Shown: piece after piece, positions 1 through 11,449 of the stretch | How positions within the stretch are numbered: position 1 is the first letter of the stretch | Layout: the number at the start of each line of letters is the position of its first letter | NCBI GenBank assembly: GCA_009746045.1 | Contig: RPFO01000587.1 | Coordinates: forward strand, 62,001 to 126,000 | DNA length: 64,000 nucleotides | Source of the DNA: Mesostigma viride | Lineage: Eukaryota > Streptophyta > Mesostigmatophyceae > Mesostigmatales > Mesostigmataceae | Direction of reading: 5' to 3' | The notes under the pieces: generated by a model | Seen by the model: the letters and a program-made list of their open reading frames with translations, nothing else | Database searches by the model: none | What the model was told of the DNA's origin: nothing | Translations under genes and position numbers: made by a program

Positions 1-60
1 TGCTCAACCCTGCCCCCTGCCTTGCTCTCGATCATTAACACGGGGACCTCACCTCCCTTT

Positions 61-300
61 CCCTCCTCTCTCTCCCTCTCCCTCTCCCTCTCCCTCTCCC
101 TCCTCTCCCTCCTCTCCCTCCTCTCCCTCCTCTCCCTCCTCTCCCTCCTCTCCCTCCTCTGCCTCCTCTCCCTCCTCTCCCTCCTCTCCCCCTCTCCCCC
201 TCTCCCCCCTCTCCCCCTCTCCCCCTCTCCCCCCTCTCCCTCCTCTCCCCTCCTCTCCCTCCTCTCTCCCCCTCTTCCTCCCCCCCCTCTCCCTCCGTTT
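61..300. repeat. Polypyrimidine CTCCCT tract
   Basis: About 240 bp of CTCCCT/CTCCC units, pure pyrimidine on the + strand, in front of the first visible NodGS exon. Apparent ORFs on both strands here are artefacts. Confidence 0.95.
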
Positions 301-530
301 CTTCGCCTTGATCCCACGCCACGCTCTTTCCTGCCCCTCTAGTGCCTCCTTCCTTATATAGCTTAGACTATACGCCTTCCTTTTGCGTACCTCGTGCCCT
401 GTCCTGCCGTGACGGGAGCCGGCTTCCCCCGCCACTCCATCCCCTGTCTTCTCACTTGTCCTCTGCCTCCCTTCTTCCTTCTCACCTGTCCTCTGCCTCC
501 CTTCTTCCTCTCCCGCCACCTGTCCACCAG

Positions 531-3500
531 GTTCCCGCGCCACGGCATCGCGATGGCCGACTTGCACACGGTCCCGGATGGCGCCGCGTGGGGCCTGTGC
601 CCTCGCTCGGTTCTCAAGCGAGTGCTGGCCAAGTTGTTGACGCAGCTGGGCATGGTGCGTGCGGTCGCACACGTTGTGCTATAGCTGGGCATGGTCCGTG
701 CGGTCACCCACGTTGTACTACTATACGCAGCTGGGCATGGTAACCTTGTTTGTTGCAGATTGGCACGGTGCAGCAGCATATGTTGATAGGAATACTTAAG
801 TAGGTGGCTGGGCATGGGGTGTGCAGCAGCAAATTATCATCAAGGCAGCTGGGCACGGTTTCTTTGCTGGCGAAAATCGATGCAGCTCGGCAACATTGTG
901 TGTGCGTTCTTGAACGGAATGCAGGGCACGCCAGCAAGACGCATATCACTGGAGTATGAAACTAGCACGCCAGGTTTGCGTAGGTAATGTGCTACCATGT
1001 GTCGTTGGTGCAGTTGGACAAGGCAGCTGCTACCTACCGCAGGCGTCCCGGCCCTTGTCAATCGATATAGACGTGCCTTGGACACTATAGTGCCAGCATC
1101 AAGTCGATACGCTTTGTCCCGTCATGGGGTGGTTCCCTGATTCTGCGGTCCGCTCTCATGCGTGTGCATGGCCTGTGGCACGCCGTCCACATTTGTGCAT
1201 CATGACCGGAGGACTTGTGCATTATGACCGGAGGACTTGTGCATTATGACCGGAGGACTTGTGCATTATGACCGGAGGACTTGTGCATTATGACTGGAGG
1301 ACTTGTGCATTATGACTGGAGGACTTGTGCATTATGACTGGAGGACTTGTGCATTATGACTGGAGGACTTGTGCATTATGACTGGAGGACTTGTGCATTA
1401 TGACCGGAGGACTTGTGCATCGTGACCGGAGGACTTGTGCATTATGACTGGAGGACTTGTGCATTATGACTGGAGGACTTGTGCATTATGACTGGAGGAC
1501 TTGTGCATTATGACCGGAGGACTTGCGCATTATGATGGGAGGACTTGTGCATTATGACTTGAGGACTTGTGCATTATGACTTGAGGACTTGTGCATTGTG
1601 ACTGGAGGACTTGTGTATTATGACCGGAGGACTTGTGTATTATGACCGGAGGACTTGTGCATTATGACCGGAGGACTTGTGTATTATGACCGGAGGACTT
1701 GTGCATTATGAGTGGAAGACTTGTGCATTATGACTGGATGACTTGTGCATTATGACTGGAGGACTTGTGCATTATGACTGGAGGACTTGTGCATTATGAC
1801 TGGAGGACTTGTGCATTATGACGGGATGACTTGTGCATTATGACTGGAGGACTTGTGCATTATGACCGGAGGACTTGTGCATTATGACTGGAGGACTTGT
1901 GCATTATGACTGGAGGACTTGTTCATTATGACTGGAGGACTTGTGCATTATGACTGGATGACTTGTGCATTATGACTGGAGGACTTGTGCATTATGACTG
2001 GATGACTTGTGCATTATGACCGGAGGACTTGTGCATTATGACTGGAGGACTTGTGCATTATGACGGGAGGACTTGTGCATCGTGACCGGAAGACTTGTGC
2101 ATTATGACCGGAGGTCTTCACAAGGTGCGGCACCTTACGCCACCGGTGACTCTGCCTCATGTGCATGCCACAGTGCAGGCGGCGCGCGTCGGCTCCTCGC
2201 TTACTATTCTTGATTTTGTGCTTATGCTGGCGCTCTGCATGTGCATGGCATGGGGCACTCGTGCAGGCGGTGCGCGTCGGCACGGAGCTGGAGTTTGTGC
2301 TGCTGCGGCGTGTCATGGGGGACAGGTGGGGTTGCCATGAGGCGATGCAAGGCGTGACAGGGGACAGACAGATCTGCCTTGAGGCCTTTTGGCAGGCAAC
2401 AGGGGGCCGGTTGGAGGCTATGTGGCAGCGTGGCAGCAGCTGGAGACGTGCGACCCAGTCGTGCCGGCAGCATGGCAAGAATTTTACATTCTTCTTGCCA
2501 TCCGTGTGCTGCCTGCAGGTTGCGTCCAGGGTATGCCAATTGGCACAGCCAGCGCTCCTGGAAAATGTAGTAATGCAATGTATTACTCATGTGCGGAGTG
2601 GGACACAACAACTACTACTCCTACAATGTATTACTCCAATGTTATGCTGCAACGCAGTACTGCAAGGTAATGCACGGCGCTATTAGGCACGTCGTTGCGT
2701 CGCCCGTCGAGCGCGTGAGGGTTGCCTTCTGCGGTTGCTGGGATGGGACCCGGACCGCCGGTGAAGCCTTATGGCCGGTAAAGCTTTATGGCCGGTGAAG
2801 CCTTATCGCCGGTGAAGCCTTATGGCCGGTAAAGTCTTATGGCCGTTGAAGCTGGGTGACGCCAGGTCAGGGACATGTCCCATGCGACATCCATCCACAG
2901 GTACCCCCCTCCCGATATCCTTCACATAGGTACCGCACACCCCCTTCGTTGGCCTGTTTACGTCTTTGTGGATTCTCCTAGATGATCGAAGTGTGTGGTC
3001 TCCTAGATGATCGAAGTATGTGGTCTCCTAGGTGATCGAAGTGTGTGGTCTCCTAGATGATCGAAGTATGTGGTCTCCTAGATGATCGAAGTGTGTGGTC
3101 TCCTAGGTGATCGAAGTGTGTGGTCTCCTAGATGATCGAAGTATGTGTTCTCCTAGATGATCGAAGTGTGTGGTCTCCTAGATGATCGAAGTGTGTGGTC
3201 TCCTAGGTGATCGAAGTGTGTGGTCTCCTAGATGATCGAAGTGTGTGGTCTCCTAGATGATCGAAGTGTGTGGTATCCTAGATGATCGAAGTGTGTGGTA
3301 TCCTAGATGATCGAAGCATGTGGTCTCCTAGGTGATCGAAGTGTGTGGTCTCCTAGGTGATCGAAGTGTGTGGTCTCCTAGATGATCGAAGTGTGTGGTC
3401 TCCTAGATGATCGAAGTGTGTGGTCTCCTAGATGATCGAAGTGTGTGGTCTCCTAGATGATCGAAGTGTGTGGTCTCCTAGGTGATCGAAGTGTGTGGTC

Positions 3501-6500
3501 TCCTAGATGATCGAAGTATGTGGTCTCCTAGGTGATCGAAGTGTGTGGTCTCCTAGATGATCGAAGTGTGTGGTCTCCTAGATGATCGAAGTGTGTGGTC
3601 TCCTAGATGATCGAAGTGTGTGGTCTCCTAGATGATCGAAGTATGTGGTCTCCTAGATGATCGAAGTATGTGTTCTCCTAGATGATCGAAGTATGTGGTC
3701 TCCTAGGTGATCGGAGTGTGTGGTCTCCTAGATGATCGAAGTGTGTGGTCTCCTAGGTGATCGAAGTGTGTGGTCTCCTAGATGATCGAAGTATGTGGTC
3801 TCCTAGGTGATCGAAGTGTGTGGTCTCCTAGATGATCGAAGTGTGTGGTCTCCTAGATGATCGAAGTGTGTGGTCTCCTAGATGATCGAAGTGTGTGGTC
3901 TCCTAGGTGATCGAAGTATGCGGTCTCCTAGATGATCGGAGTATGTGGTCTCCTAGATGATCGAAGTATGTGGTCAGACTATGCATCCAGGGAACATGGT
4001 TACCCCCATTCAGTTATTGACTCCCGTTCAGTAGTTGCATTTACCGCTGCCCCCATTCGGAAAGCTTAACTGCCGCCTCATGCGCGTACCTGACCGCCTG
4101 CGTGCCTGCGCACCAGCCTGCCTACCTGCCCACCAGCCTGCCTACCTGACCGCCAACCTTCCTACCTGACTGCCTGTGTGCCTGACCACCTGCTTGTATG
4201 TGTCTGCCTGTCCGCCCGCTCCTCCTGCCAGGGAGTTTGAGCCCATCACGCACAGCATGTACTGCAGCTCTGTGGCGGTGAACGCGGCCGCGCCCGTGCT
4301 GGAGGACATTGCGGACGCGCTCAACGCGCTGGGCATCCCGTATGAGCAGGTGGGTTTCTGGTGGTGGGTTTCGGGGCAAGGGTTTCGGTGTACGACGTGC
4401 TGGGCATCCCGTACGAGCAGGTGGGTGGCTCGGCCGCATGTTACCAAGCCCATACCGAAGCATGTCCGTCACAAAGCCTATACCAAAGCATGTCGGTCAC
4501 AAAGCCTTATATGAAAGCAAGTTGTAAACCCCCAAACTACATGACCACCCACTGCGCGCGGGACAGCCCCTCACTAGAGCGCACTTTTACATGCCCCTCG
4601 TGCGCCCGGCCCCATCCCTTGCTCCTTTAGACTGTTGTACCGCACTTCATGTTACTATTTAGTGCACTTCTACTAATATTCTGTTATACTGCACACATCT
4701 GTTCTGCTCATATACCCCACGTTTGTCCAAGCTCACGCATGTGTCCTATTCCACGACACCATGCATCGCTGCCACGTATACTATAGAGCCCCCAAGTATA
4801 TTATAGAGCCCCCAAGTATACTATAGAGCCCCCCAAGTATACTATTGAGCCCCCCACGTATACTATAGAGCCCCCCATCATAGTTCGGCGGTTTCCTCCC
4901 CTGGCGGAATCCATTACTGTCCTAATATTCCCCATCGCTCCATCTTCCATGGCTGATCTCATCTCCCCTTCCCCCCCCCCCCGTCTCCCACCCACACACC
5001 CACATACCCCGACCCCAGCTCCACGCTGAGTCAGCAGCGGGGCAGTTTGAGGTGGCCATCGGCCACCTGCCCGCGCTGGAGGCGGCCGATGCGGTGCTTC
5101 TGGCCAAGGAGGCGATTCAGGCGGTGGCCATCACGCACGGGCTGGTCGCCACTTTCCTGCCCAAGTAAGGCCTACTAAAGGTTGCCGCTCAAAAGTAAAG
5201 GGTGGAGGAGGGCAATGGGGGTGAGGGTCAAGTAAGGCCCTGGTAAAGGTTGCTGTCCAAGTGAGTGGGCGGGACATGTTGACAGGGGGGCCAAGTGAGG
5301 TTGGATTTGCTTGAATGGCGAAACGTGTTGGTTCTGCAAGGCGGCACTTTGGATCTGCACGGCGAGGCAAGTCAACCCTTTGCAAGTGGTTGGACTCCAG
5401 CTTCACAACAAGTGGATGCATTCTGCCCCTGTCCTGTACGGCACCTATCTTCATGAATCGATACATTTCCTGCGCTGGTTGTCTCCTCGATACATTTCCT
5501 CGTGCTATATATGTGCAGTATATTCACCTTGTGCTATGTGTGTGCAGTGTATTCACCTCGTGCTATATATGTGCACTATATTCACCTTGTGCTATATATG
5601 TGCAGTATATTCACCTTGTGCGATATATGTGCACTATATTCACCTTGTGCTATGTATGCCCTGACGCGGCCCTCCCCTCGCCATCCCACGATCTCGCCAC
5701 GACGTGGTTCCTGTGGCCTTGCCTGGCTGTATGCCACAATGGTGTCATCTTTGTGCCACGCGGCACGTCGTCAACTTGTCCCAACCGCCCCACACCTTGC
5801 TACGTGGCGCACGGTCACCGCCATTACGCATGCCACAATACATAACACGGCCACCGCCATAACGCATGCCACGTGGCGGGCCATCGTCGTCCAGGTACCT
5901 GGAATCCGGCGCGGGGAGCGGCGCGCACATGCACCTGAGCATCTACCGACGCTCCACAAACCTATTCCCTGTCAGCGCAGAGATCGAGTCGGCAGGCCAG
6001 AGCCGAACGACCCAGTCCTCGTGCGGTCTGCTGCCCTCGCCCCTCTTCACGCCAAAGTCCGGCGTTCAGCCCAGTAGCTACTGCCGCACAGGCAGCAGTA
6101 GCAGCGACACGAGTGCGTCCGGCAGCGATGATGGCGGGGACGTGAATGGGAAGGGGCGGCCGGCGAGGGACCCGCTGGGGGAGCGGGGGCACTTCAAGTT
6201 TGGCAAGCGCAAGGTCAAGGGCCCGGAAGGAGAGGATGAGTTTGAAGGGTGGCCGGATAATTACGACGCGGGTCATGGTCATGGGTACGGGATATCGTCA
6301 GTGGCGGAGCAGTTTGTGGCGGGTCTGCTCGCGCACCTGCCTTCACTGCTGGCCATCATCGCGCCATGTTGCAACAGGTGCGTTCCAGTATTTTCCTATC
6401 TTGTATTTTTTTAAAAAAATAGGGTACGTTTGCTTGGGATAGGTACTAGCGTTTGCAAGAAGTAGCGTGCTGCAGTGGAATGAAACGATGTACCTCGCAG

Positions 6501-9500
6501 CAGGCACGTTGCGAGATGTATTGTGCAGCGAGTGTGTGTGCAAGAGTAGCTCGCAAGTTAAGCCAGGAAATTGGCATGACGTGCTTTGCGACGTGTGCTT
6601 GACTTTGGAGCAGGTACTTGCAAGTAGTGACTACCTGACGTCACAGCAGAGTTTTATGTGTGCACGCACTCAATGGTACTCATGTGACAACATATGACAT
6701 CGCACACATGGTCTTTTGAATTATGAATATACTGCTATTAATAATAATAATAATAACATTAATATACTGCTTTTAGCTTATTATCTTGGATGTCGAACTT
6801 GTTTCTGGAAACTTGGACATCAACCACCCCAGCTACGCCCGCTTCGTCCCCAGCCACTGGGCGGGCGCCTACGCCTGCTGGGGCGTGGGCAACCGCGAGG
6901 CGGCGCTGCGGCTGCACTCGTCTAACGGGCGCGACATCAACAACGTCGAGTGCAAGAGCGTGGACGGCTGCGCCAACCCGCACCTGGCGCTCGCCGCGCT
7001 GGTGGCCGCCGGCATGCGAGGGATCGCGCAGGACCTGTCGCTGCCACCCCCCGTGGGTACGTGTGTGGGCGGGCCATGTTTGCGGGCTGTTGGGGTATGT
7101 GTGTTTGCCCTCTTTGCCCCATGCAAAGGGTGTGTGTGGCTCACTGTTCGGTCACGTACCAAACTCTGCGTGCTCAGTGGTGCCACTGCCCGCGGGTATG
7201 TGTGCATGCAGTTGACGTGTGTGGGCTGCTTTTTGCCCGCGTCGTCCTGTGGGCGGGTGACGTGCCAACCCTTCCTCCCCCACCTAACAGTTTACATGCC
7301 GAGCGCCCGTGGGTACGTCTGTTTGCCCACTTTGTCACGCGCATAGGTTAAGGTTTAGCGTCCTCTCGATCCCATCGCAAATAGTGCGTGCCCAGTGCTG
7401 CCGCCGACCATGGGTGGGTGGGCGGGGGGTCATGTTCGCCCACTGGCGGTGTTGGCGGGCATGGGTCCGTGCGTTTGTTGGTTATGTGCCAACGTTTCGT
7501 CCCCCACCCAAATAAGCCGCGTGCTTCACACTAGTGTCATGTGCTGAGATTGCATATTCGCGTGCTATTAATGGACATGGAATGCATCAAGCTAGTTGCT
7601 ACCGTTGTCATGAATATCAGAAGGTCACGGTGGGCTGAAAATCTTGGCTTATGTGCCACCTCTGTTTCGTCCTGACAGTATGGGCTACCTGGGTCGTAGG
7701 GTTGTGTGTGACGTCACCATGACAAAGGTTTTTTAACACGGCGGCCAGATGGAGGGGTAGGGGGGACACGTTCATGGCCCCGTGCCAGGGTATGTGGACC
7801 CTGGCGATGTCTGCGGTTTTAGTTCAACAAAAAAAGGCGCACGGTAGGCGCACAAGGAACAGTTGATAAGCGGAACCAACAAGCTAAAGCAGCAATGGCG
7901 CGCAAGCAAGGTAGATGCAAATCATACCGGCGTGGCGGCGGTCCCGTCGTGGTGAGGAGCCACAGCGCCCCGCCGACTGACAAGAGACCCCACAGGTCTT
8001 TGACCTGACCGCTCTTCCGTCCCATCCATCCTGTTTCGCCTCGTGCCCCCTTGGCCCTCTTGTCCACGTTCTTCCTTTCCCCTCCTCCCCTATAATCCCT
8101 TCGCGTCTCCCTCTCCTTCTCCCCCCTCTCCCCCCTTCTTCTCCTTCATTCTCTTCCTTCACATCCCCCCCCCCCAATAAAAATGGTGCAGACGGTGACC
8201 CGGCGTCCCTCACCGACGCAGAGCGCGAAGAGCTGGGCATCGCGCGGCTGCCGTTGACATTGCGGGCGGCAGTGGCGGCGTTCCAGGCGGACGTCGGTTT
8301 AAGGGAGGAGCTGGGGGAGGAGCTCTGCACCGCGATTGACGCCATTCGGAAGGTGAGCGCGCCCATGCTATAATTATTAAGGGAAACGGTCATGGTCATG
8401 ATGAAGAGTAGCCCCTTGTAGCTGTGTGTATTCGCAACGTAGCGCTATGTGACGGATGCCATATGCAAGGTGAGCTGCTGGATGCTATCTGTAAGTAGCA
8501 TTTGGAAGGTGAGCTGCTGTCTACTTTCTGTATTAGCATGTGCGAGGCGGGAGCGGCCATCGGGTGTCGGTAATTAGCATGTGTGAGGGGAACGGCCGTC
8601 GGGTGTCGGTAAGTAGCATGTGCGAGGGCAGCGGCCGTCGGGTGTCGGTAAGTAGCATGAGTTGTCCATGGGTGCATGCGTGTATCCGCCACCAGCGTTA
8701 ACGCCAGTCGGAAGGTGCGCGTTTTATGGCTGTGGAGAAGTATCGCTTTGCAAGCAACCCCTATACGGTGGTGTGTAGTAGCTGTAAGCTGACTGTATGT
8801 ACAATTTTGGCGCCAGTTGGATGTTGACACCGTTCCGCTTAGGGACTCAGTCGATGGTATTGGGAAGGCCGTTGTAGCGACTGGCTGCCGTTTATAATCC
8901 CCTTTTTCTCTAATACATACGGACCTTATTTCCCCCCCCCACACACGGACAGCTGGCAGCATTCAGTTTTATATATGATGCTGTTGTTTATCCCGACAAG
9001 CATGAGCTGCGGGTGTTTGCACACAGGCCTTGCCACCTATGCATGGACACGATCCGCAAGGTGAGCTCATGAATGGGTGGTGCTGCAGACGAGTTGGGCC
9101 CAATTGTTGCATGTAAGTCTCAGTTGTGTCGCATACGCGCACGGCCGATCATCCACACGAACATGGGCATGTTCTGGCTACCCCTATGCATATCCGTCAT
9201 AACTGATCTGCATAAGGACTGACATAAGGACTACCATAGTGGCCGAAAAGAAATCGCAAACAACTGTGTTTTCAACCCAAGTCAAACCCAGTACTGTAGT
9301 TTTGCGAGGAAAGAAGGCCACGGTTCGATAGTTTTTCGAGGTATTATACCCTGTACCTCCTGCACACTGTACAGGGGCGTTATCCGAAACAATTGTCCGC
9401 GATGTAATTTTAGCCACTACGGTATTCATGCATAAAGCTTAGTATTTTAGCCACTACGGTATTCATGCATATAGCTTAGCATATTAGCCACTACGGTATT

Positions 9501-9795
9501 CATGCATATAGCTTAGCATATTAGCCAATACAGTATTCATGCATATAGCTTAGTATATTAGCCAATACGGTATACATGCATGTAGCTTAGCATATCTCTC
9601 CTACGCTCTGTGAGGTGTTTGCGCCTGGGAGCTCACTGATGCGTTTTTCATGAGTTTGTGTGGTAAGGATGACAGATACATGCTAACTTCTTCCGGCTTT
9701 TCTTGTTCCTGGCATGTGTGATGCAGGCTGAAATCGAGGCTTTTGAACACAAGTCGCATGCCGAGCAAGTGAAGGCCTTTATCGAACGCTATTGA
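531..9795 (+). CDS. NodGS: NodGS/FluG-like protein, glutamine synthetase domain (5' partial)
   Basis: Exons: 531-654, 2267-2325, 4232-4349, 5019-5164, 5895-6377, 6833-7056, 8192-8352, 9727-9795 (stop TGA). All joins are GT-AG and phase-consistent, giving about 460 residues. Signatures in order: CPRSVLKRVL, VGTELEFVLLR, YCSS, HAESAAGQFEVAIGH (ATP/glutamate site), HGLVATFLPK, GSGAHMHLSI, NSY, NREAALRL, VECKSVDGCANPHLALAA, and the plant-like C-terminus RKAEIEAF..FIERY. Plant NodGS/FluG proteins carry an N-terminal amidohydrolase domain; that part and the start codon are not seen and probably lie left of the window. Exon 5 carries an extra Ser/Gly/Asp-rich insertion of about 85 residues (about 5985-6295) before the helix VAEQFVAGLLAHLPS. 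The biochemical role of plant NodGS is uncertain; classical glutamine synthesis is not assured. A TGTAA signal lies at 10012-10016. An ATG at 553 exists but homology continues upstream of it. Confidence 0.9.
642..862. repeat. Echoes of the NodGS exon 531-654 donor junction
   Basis: The exon end and donor CAGCTGGGCATG|GTGCGTGC (643-662) recur downstream as AGCTGGGCATG|GTCCGTGC (682), CAGCTGGGCATG|GTAACC (729), a weaker TGGCTGGGCATGGGG (806) and CAGCTGGGCACG|GTTTC (845). GT is retained after three of the copies. Confidence 0.75.
1191..2115. repeat. 22-bp minisatellite, ~42 copies
   Basis: Tandem unit GGAGGACTTGTGCATTATGA plus CY, varying mainly at a C/T position. It lies in NodGS intron between exons 531-654 and 2267-2325. 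Confidence 0.97.
2164..2305. repeat. Echo of the NodGS exon 2267 acceptor junction
   Basis: The true acceptor and exon start (GTGCAG|GCGGTGCGCGTCGG, 2261-2280) is preceded 84 bp upstream by GTGCAG|GCGGCGCGCGTCGG (2173 onward), and similarity continues at lower identity to a matching TTTGTGCT. Confidence 0.75.
2757..2850. repeat. 17-bp tandem repeat, ~6 copies
   Basis: Unit GCCGGTGAAGCCTTATG with A/G and C/T variants, within a NodGS intron. Confidence 0.85.
2974..3975. repeat. 25-bp minisatellite, ~40 copies
   Basis: Unit TCTCCTAGATGATCGAAGTG plus TGTGG, almost invariant except two A/G positions (GATGATC/GGTGATC and GTGTG/GTATG). Length is 1002 bp, exactly 40 periods, inside a NodGS intron. 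Confidence 0.97.
4326..4428. repeat. Echo of the NodGS exon 4232-4349 donor
   Basis: Original GCTGGGCATCCCGTATGAGCAG|GTGGGT (4328-4355) and copy GCTGGGCATCCCGTACGAGCAG|GTGGGT (4399-4426) differ by one base, 71 bp apart. Use of the copy as donor is possible; the 71-nt gain would break the frame. Confidence 0.9.
4771..4880. repeat. ~21-bp tandem repeat, ~5 copies
   Basis: Units of the type GTATACTATAGAGCCCCCAA in the intron after NodGS exon 4232-4349. Confidence 0.85.
5158..5300. repeat. Echoes of the NodGS exon 5019-5164 donor
   Basis: Original CCCAA|GTAAGGCCTACTAAAGG (5161 onward); copies GTCAA|GTAAGGCCCTGGTAAAGG (5227), GTCCAA|GTGAGTGGG (5255) and GCCAA|GTGAGG (5290). All keep a usable GTRAG donor. 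Confidence 0.85.
5501..5658. repeat. ~30-bp tandem repeat, 5 copies
   Basis: Units such as TGCTATATATGTGCAGTATA followed by TTCACCTTG in the intron before NodGS exon 5895. Confidence 0.9.
7042..7425. repeat. Echoes of the NodGS exon 6833-7056 donor
   Basis: Original CCACCCCCCGTGG|GTACGTGTG (7044 onward). Copies: CCACTGCCCGCGG|GTATGTGTG (7183), GAGCGCCCGTGG|GTACGTCTG (7301) and a weaker GACCATGG|GTGGGTGGG (7406). The following TGGGCGGGCCATGTT is also partly repeated at about 7423. Confidence 0.8.
8336..9068. repeat. Serial echoes of the NodGS exon 8192-8352 donor
   Basis: Original GACGCCATTCGGAAG|GTGAGC. Copies: GATGCCATATGCAAG|GTGAGC (8455), GATGCTATCTGTAA (8481), CATTTGGAAG|GTGAGC (8500), AACGCCAGTCGGAAG|GTGCGC (8699) and GACACGATCCGCAAG|GTGAGC (9046). 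A 45-bp tandem repeat (8533-8658, 3 copies) sits between them. Confidence 0.85.
9411..9596. repeat. 37-bp tandem repeat, 5 copies
   Basis: Unit TAGCCACTACGGTATTCATG plus CATATAGCTTAGCATAT, in the last NodGS intron. CACTACGGTA also ends the elements at 35726 and 43110. Confidence 0.95.
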
Positions 9796-10534
9796 TGTGG
9801 GATTTCTATCACCAGAGCTCGACAGTGGGTCATGCCCTGCCAAGTCCTGAGTCTGGCGCATACCCATATCATGCCTCTGCCAATGCCCCCCATCACATAG
9901 GGTCGTTGTACTACCGTAATAGTGTCTTGCTAACACGGCAAGCTTGGTTCAACTTGGGTGCTTTGCGACCCCCAAACAGGGGTGTGCAAGTATAGCCTAG
10001 CTGGTGTTGGATGTAACATTTATTTACGTTACAGGATGTAGACACGGGTTGTCTCGCGTACATTCTGTCAAGCTTCTACGTCTTTAATAAATGAAACAAC
10101 CCAGATGAGACATGTTGCTCTCTCGTGTTCAAATGTGCATATGGGGTCTCAAAGAGGGCTGCGACCTTGTGCAGGCCCATGTAAGTAGTGAGTATTCGTG
10201 TGTCCAGCGCAGAGGCGTGTGAAGTACTATGCTAATCTCCAAAGTACAAAAATTGAATTTGAAGATTGTGCATCATGCCTCGTGACCCTAGCTGCGCCCA
10301 GGTACACATGCTGATGGGCCCAATTACACATGCACATGCTTCTAAGTCACGCATGCCCCTAAAACCCGGGCGATCAGGCGCTCCGTGAGATCGAGGCCTT
10401 AATTACGTATTCTCTCGACGATCCGGTGCCTGTAAATGTGTTCCAAGCCTAGATTTGGGGGCTCTGGACCATGGGGCAGCCTCAGTTAAACCATATTAAT
10501 TGCTTCCGGCCGGTTGGGGGATCACGGAGCACTG
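9796..10534. other. NodGS 3' flank, no gene seen
   Basis: Contains the TGTAA signal at 10012-10016 and, from about 10490, part of a dispersed repeat in minus orientation (reading ...CAGTGCTCCGTGATCCCCCAACC on the minus strand) interrupted by the palindromic element at 10535. Nothing else recognised. Confidence 0.6.
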
Positions 10535-11091
10535 AGTTAGGTTAATATTGTGCGGAAACCTTTTGCCACTTGGGCTTCTCAGGTTCCGCACAATATTACC
10601 GGCGATAACCACTCGCCGGACACTCAAGTTCACACCGGTGTGAACTTGAGTGTCCGGCGAGTGGTTATCGCCGGTAATATTGTGCGGAACCTGAGAAGCC
10701 CAAGTGGCAAAAGGTTTCCGCACAATATTAACCTAACTAAGACCTGGATCCTTGCGGGGCGCAGGTTCGAATCCACTCGGAAGCGGATTATTTGGGGAAT
10801 AATTCGTTCCGATTTGGCACCCGGCTCTAATCATATGCGCACCAAGGAGATGCTCATATTCGATCATATTCATATCGATATTTGCACCAACGAGATGCTT
10901 ATATTCGATGATATTCATGCATACGGGTGTTCCGAGCCTAGTGATTCGTCCTCGCCCCAAGAGGCTAGGTTTTAGTTAGGTTAAGCACCGGTGTGAACTT
11001 GAGTGTCCGGCGAGTGGTTATCGCCGGTAATATTGTGCGGAACCTGAGAAGCCCAAGTGGCAAAAGGTTTCCGCACAATATTAACCTAACT
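10535..11091. mobile_element. Palindromic transposable element with 102-bp terminal inverted repeats
   Basis: 10535-10738 is a perfect 204-bp palindrome centred at 10636/10637 (CACACC|GGTGTG). The right arm recurs at 10990-11091, so the whole 557 bp has perfect 102-bp inverted ends starting AGTTAGGTTAATATTGTGCG. It is flanked by a 5-bp direct repeat CACTG (10530-10534 and 11092-11096), the likely target duplication. Each arm itself contains a 15-bp inverted repeat (10543-10557 with 10584-10598). The internal part 10739-10972 ends in AGTTAGGTTAA (10973-10983), the element's own terminus, next to the third arm, so this looks like a dimer in which the second copy lost its left arm. A Pol III B-box-like GGTTCGAATCC lies at 10769-10779. 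No transposase; family not recognised. Confidence 0.9.
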
Positions 11092-11180
11092 CACTGGTCA
11101 GAGTGCTTTTAATGCCTGAGTGTCCACAGCGGGCAGGGGGCAGAGACCCCCCCTTCCCTCATGCCACAGGCATGCAATGC
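11092..11180 (-). repeat. Dispersed repeat, part split by the palindromic element
   Basis: TCAGAGTGCTTTTAATGCCTG...GCAGAGACCCC matches 11388-11430 and, inverted, 56888-56950. Together with 10490-10534 it rebuilds one copy of the family, which dates the palindromic insertion as later. Confidence 0.8.
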
Positions 11181-11337
11181 AGGGGGCACAATCGGACCCG
11201 TCGAAACGATCGCGAGGCATCCCCTGTAGGTGCTTAATAAAGCTTCGACATAGCAAAAGCCTTGCCCCCATGCATAGCAAGCTTCGGCATAGCATACAAG
11301 CCTAACAAAATCCTTGCCCCCATGGCCCCCTCATTAA

Positions 11338-11432
11338 TTAATTAATTAAACTCGTGCTCCCGTTGGGGAGTCACGGAGCACCGAAGTGCTTTTAATCCCT
11401 GTGTGTGCACAACAGGAAGGGCAGAGACCCCC
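11338..11432 (-). repeat. Dispersed retroelement-type 3' end with hairpin and TAAT tail
   Basis: On the minus strand: GGGGTCTCTGCCC...AAAAGCACTTCGGTGCTCCG, hairpin CTCCCCAACGGGAG, then GCACGAGTTTAATTAATTAA. Second well-matched copy on + at 56890-56995. Confidence 0.85.
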
Positions 11433-11449
11433 TTTCTCCCTCATAGGCG

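Noticed and set aside
1191-3975. CRISPR-like regular arrays
   Set aside because: The units are pure tandem repeats without unique spacers, in a eukaryotic intron; minisatellites.
8953-9060. Extra NodGS exon
   Set aside because: It has acceptor and donor sites, but the conserved C-terminus joins exon 8192-8352 directly to 9727 in phase, and the block is better explained as a donor echo.
10739-10800. tRNA or tRNA-derived SINE (GGTTCGAATCC)
   Set aside because: A B-box-like motif is present but no T-stem, acceptor stem or D-arm can be paired. The similar TGTTCGAATCC near 21500 also fails to fold.
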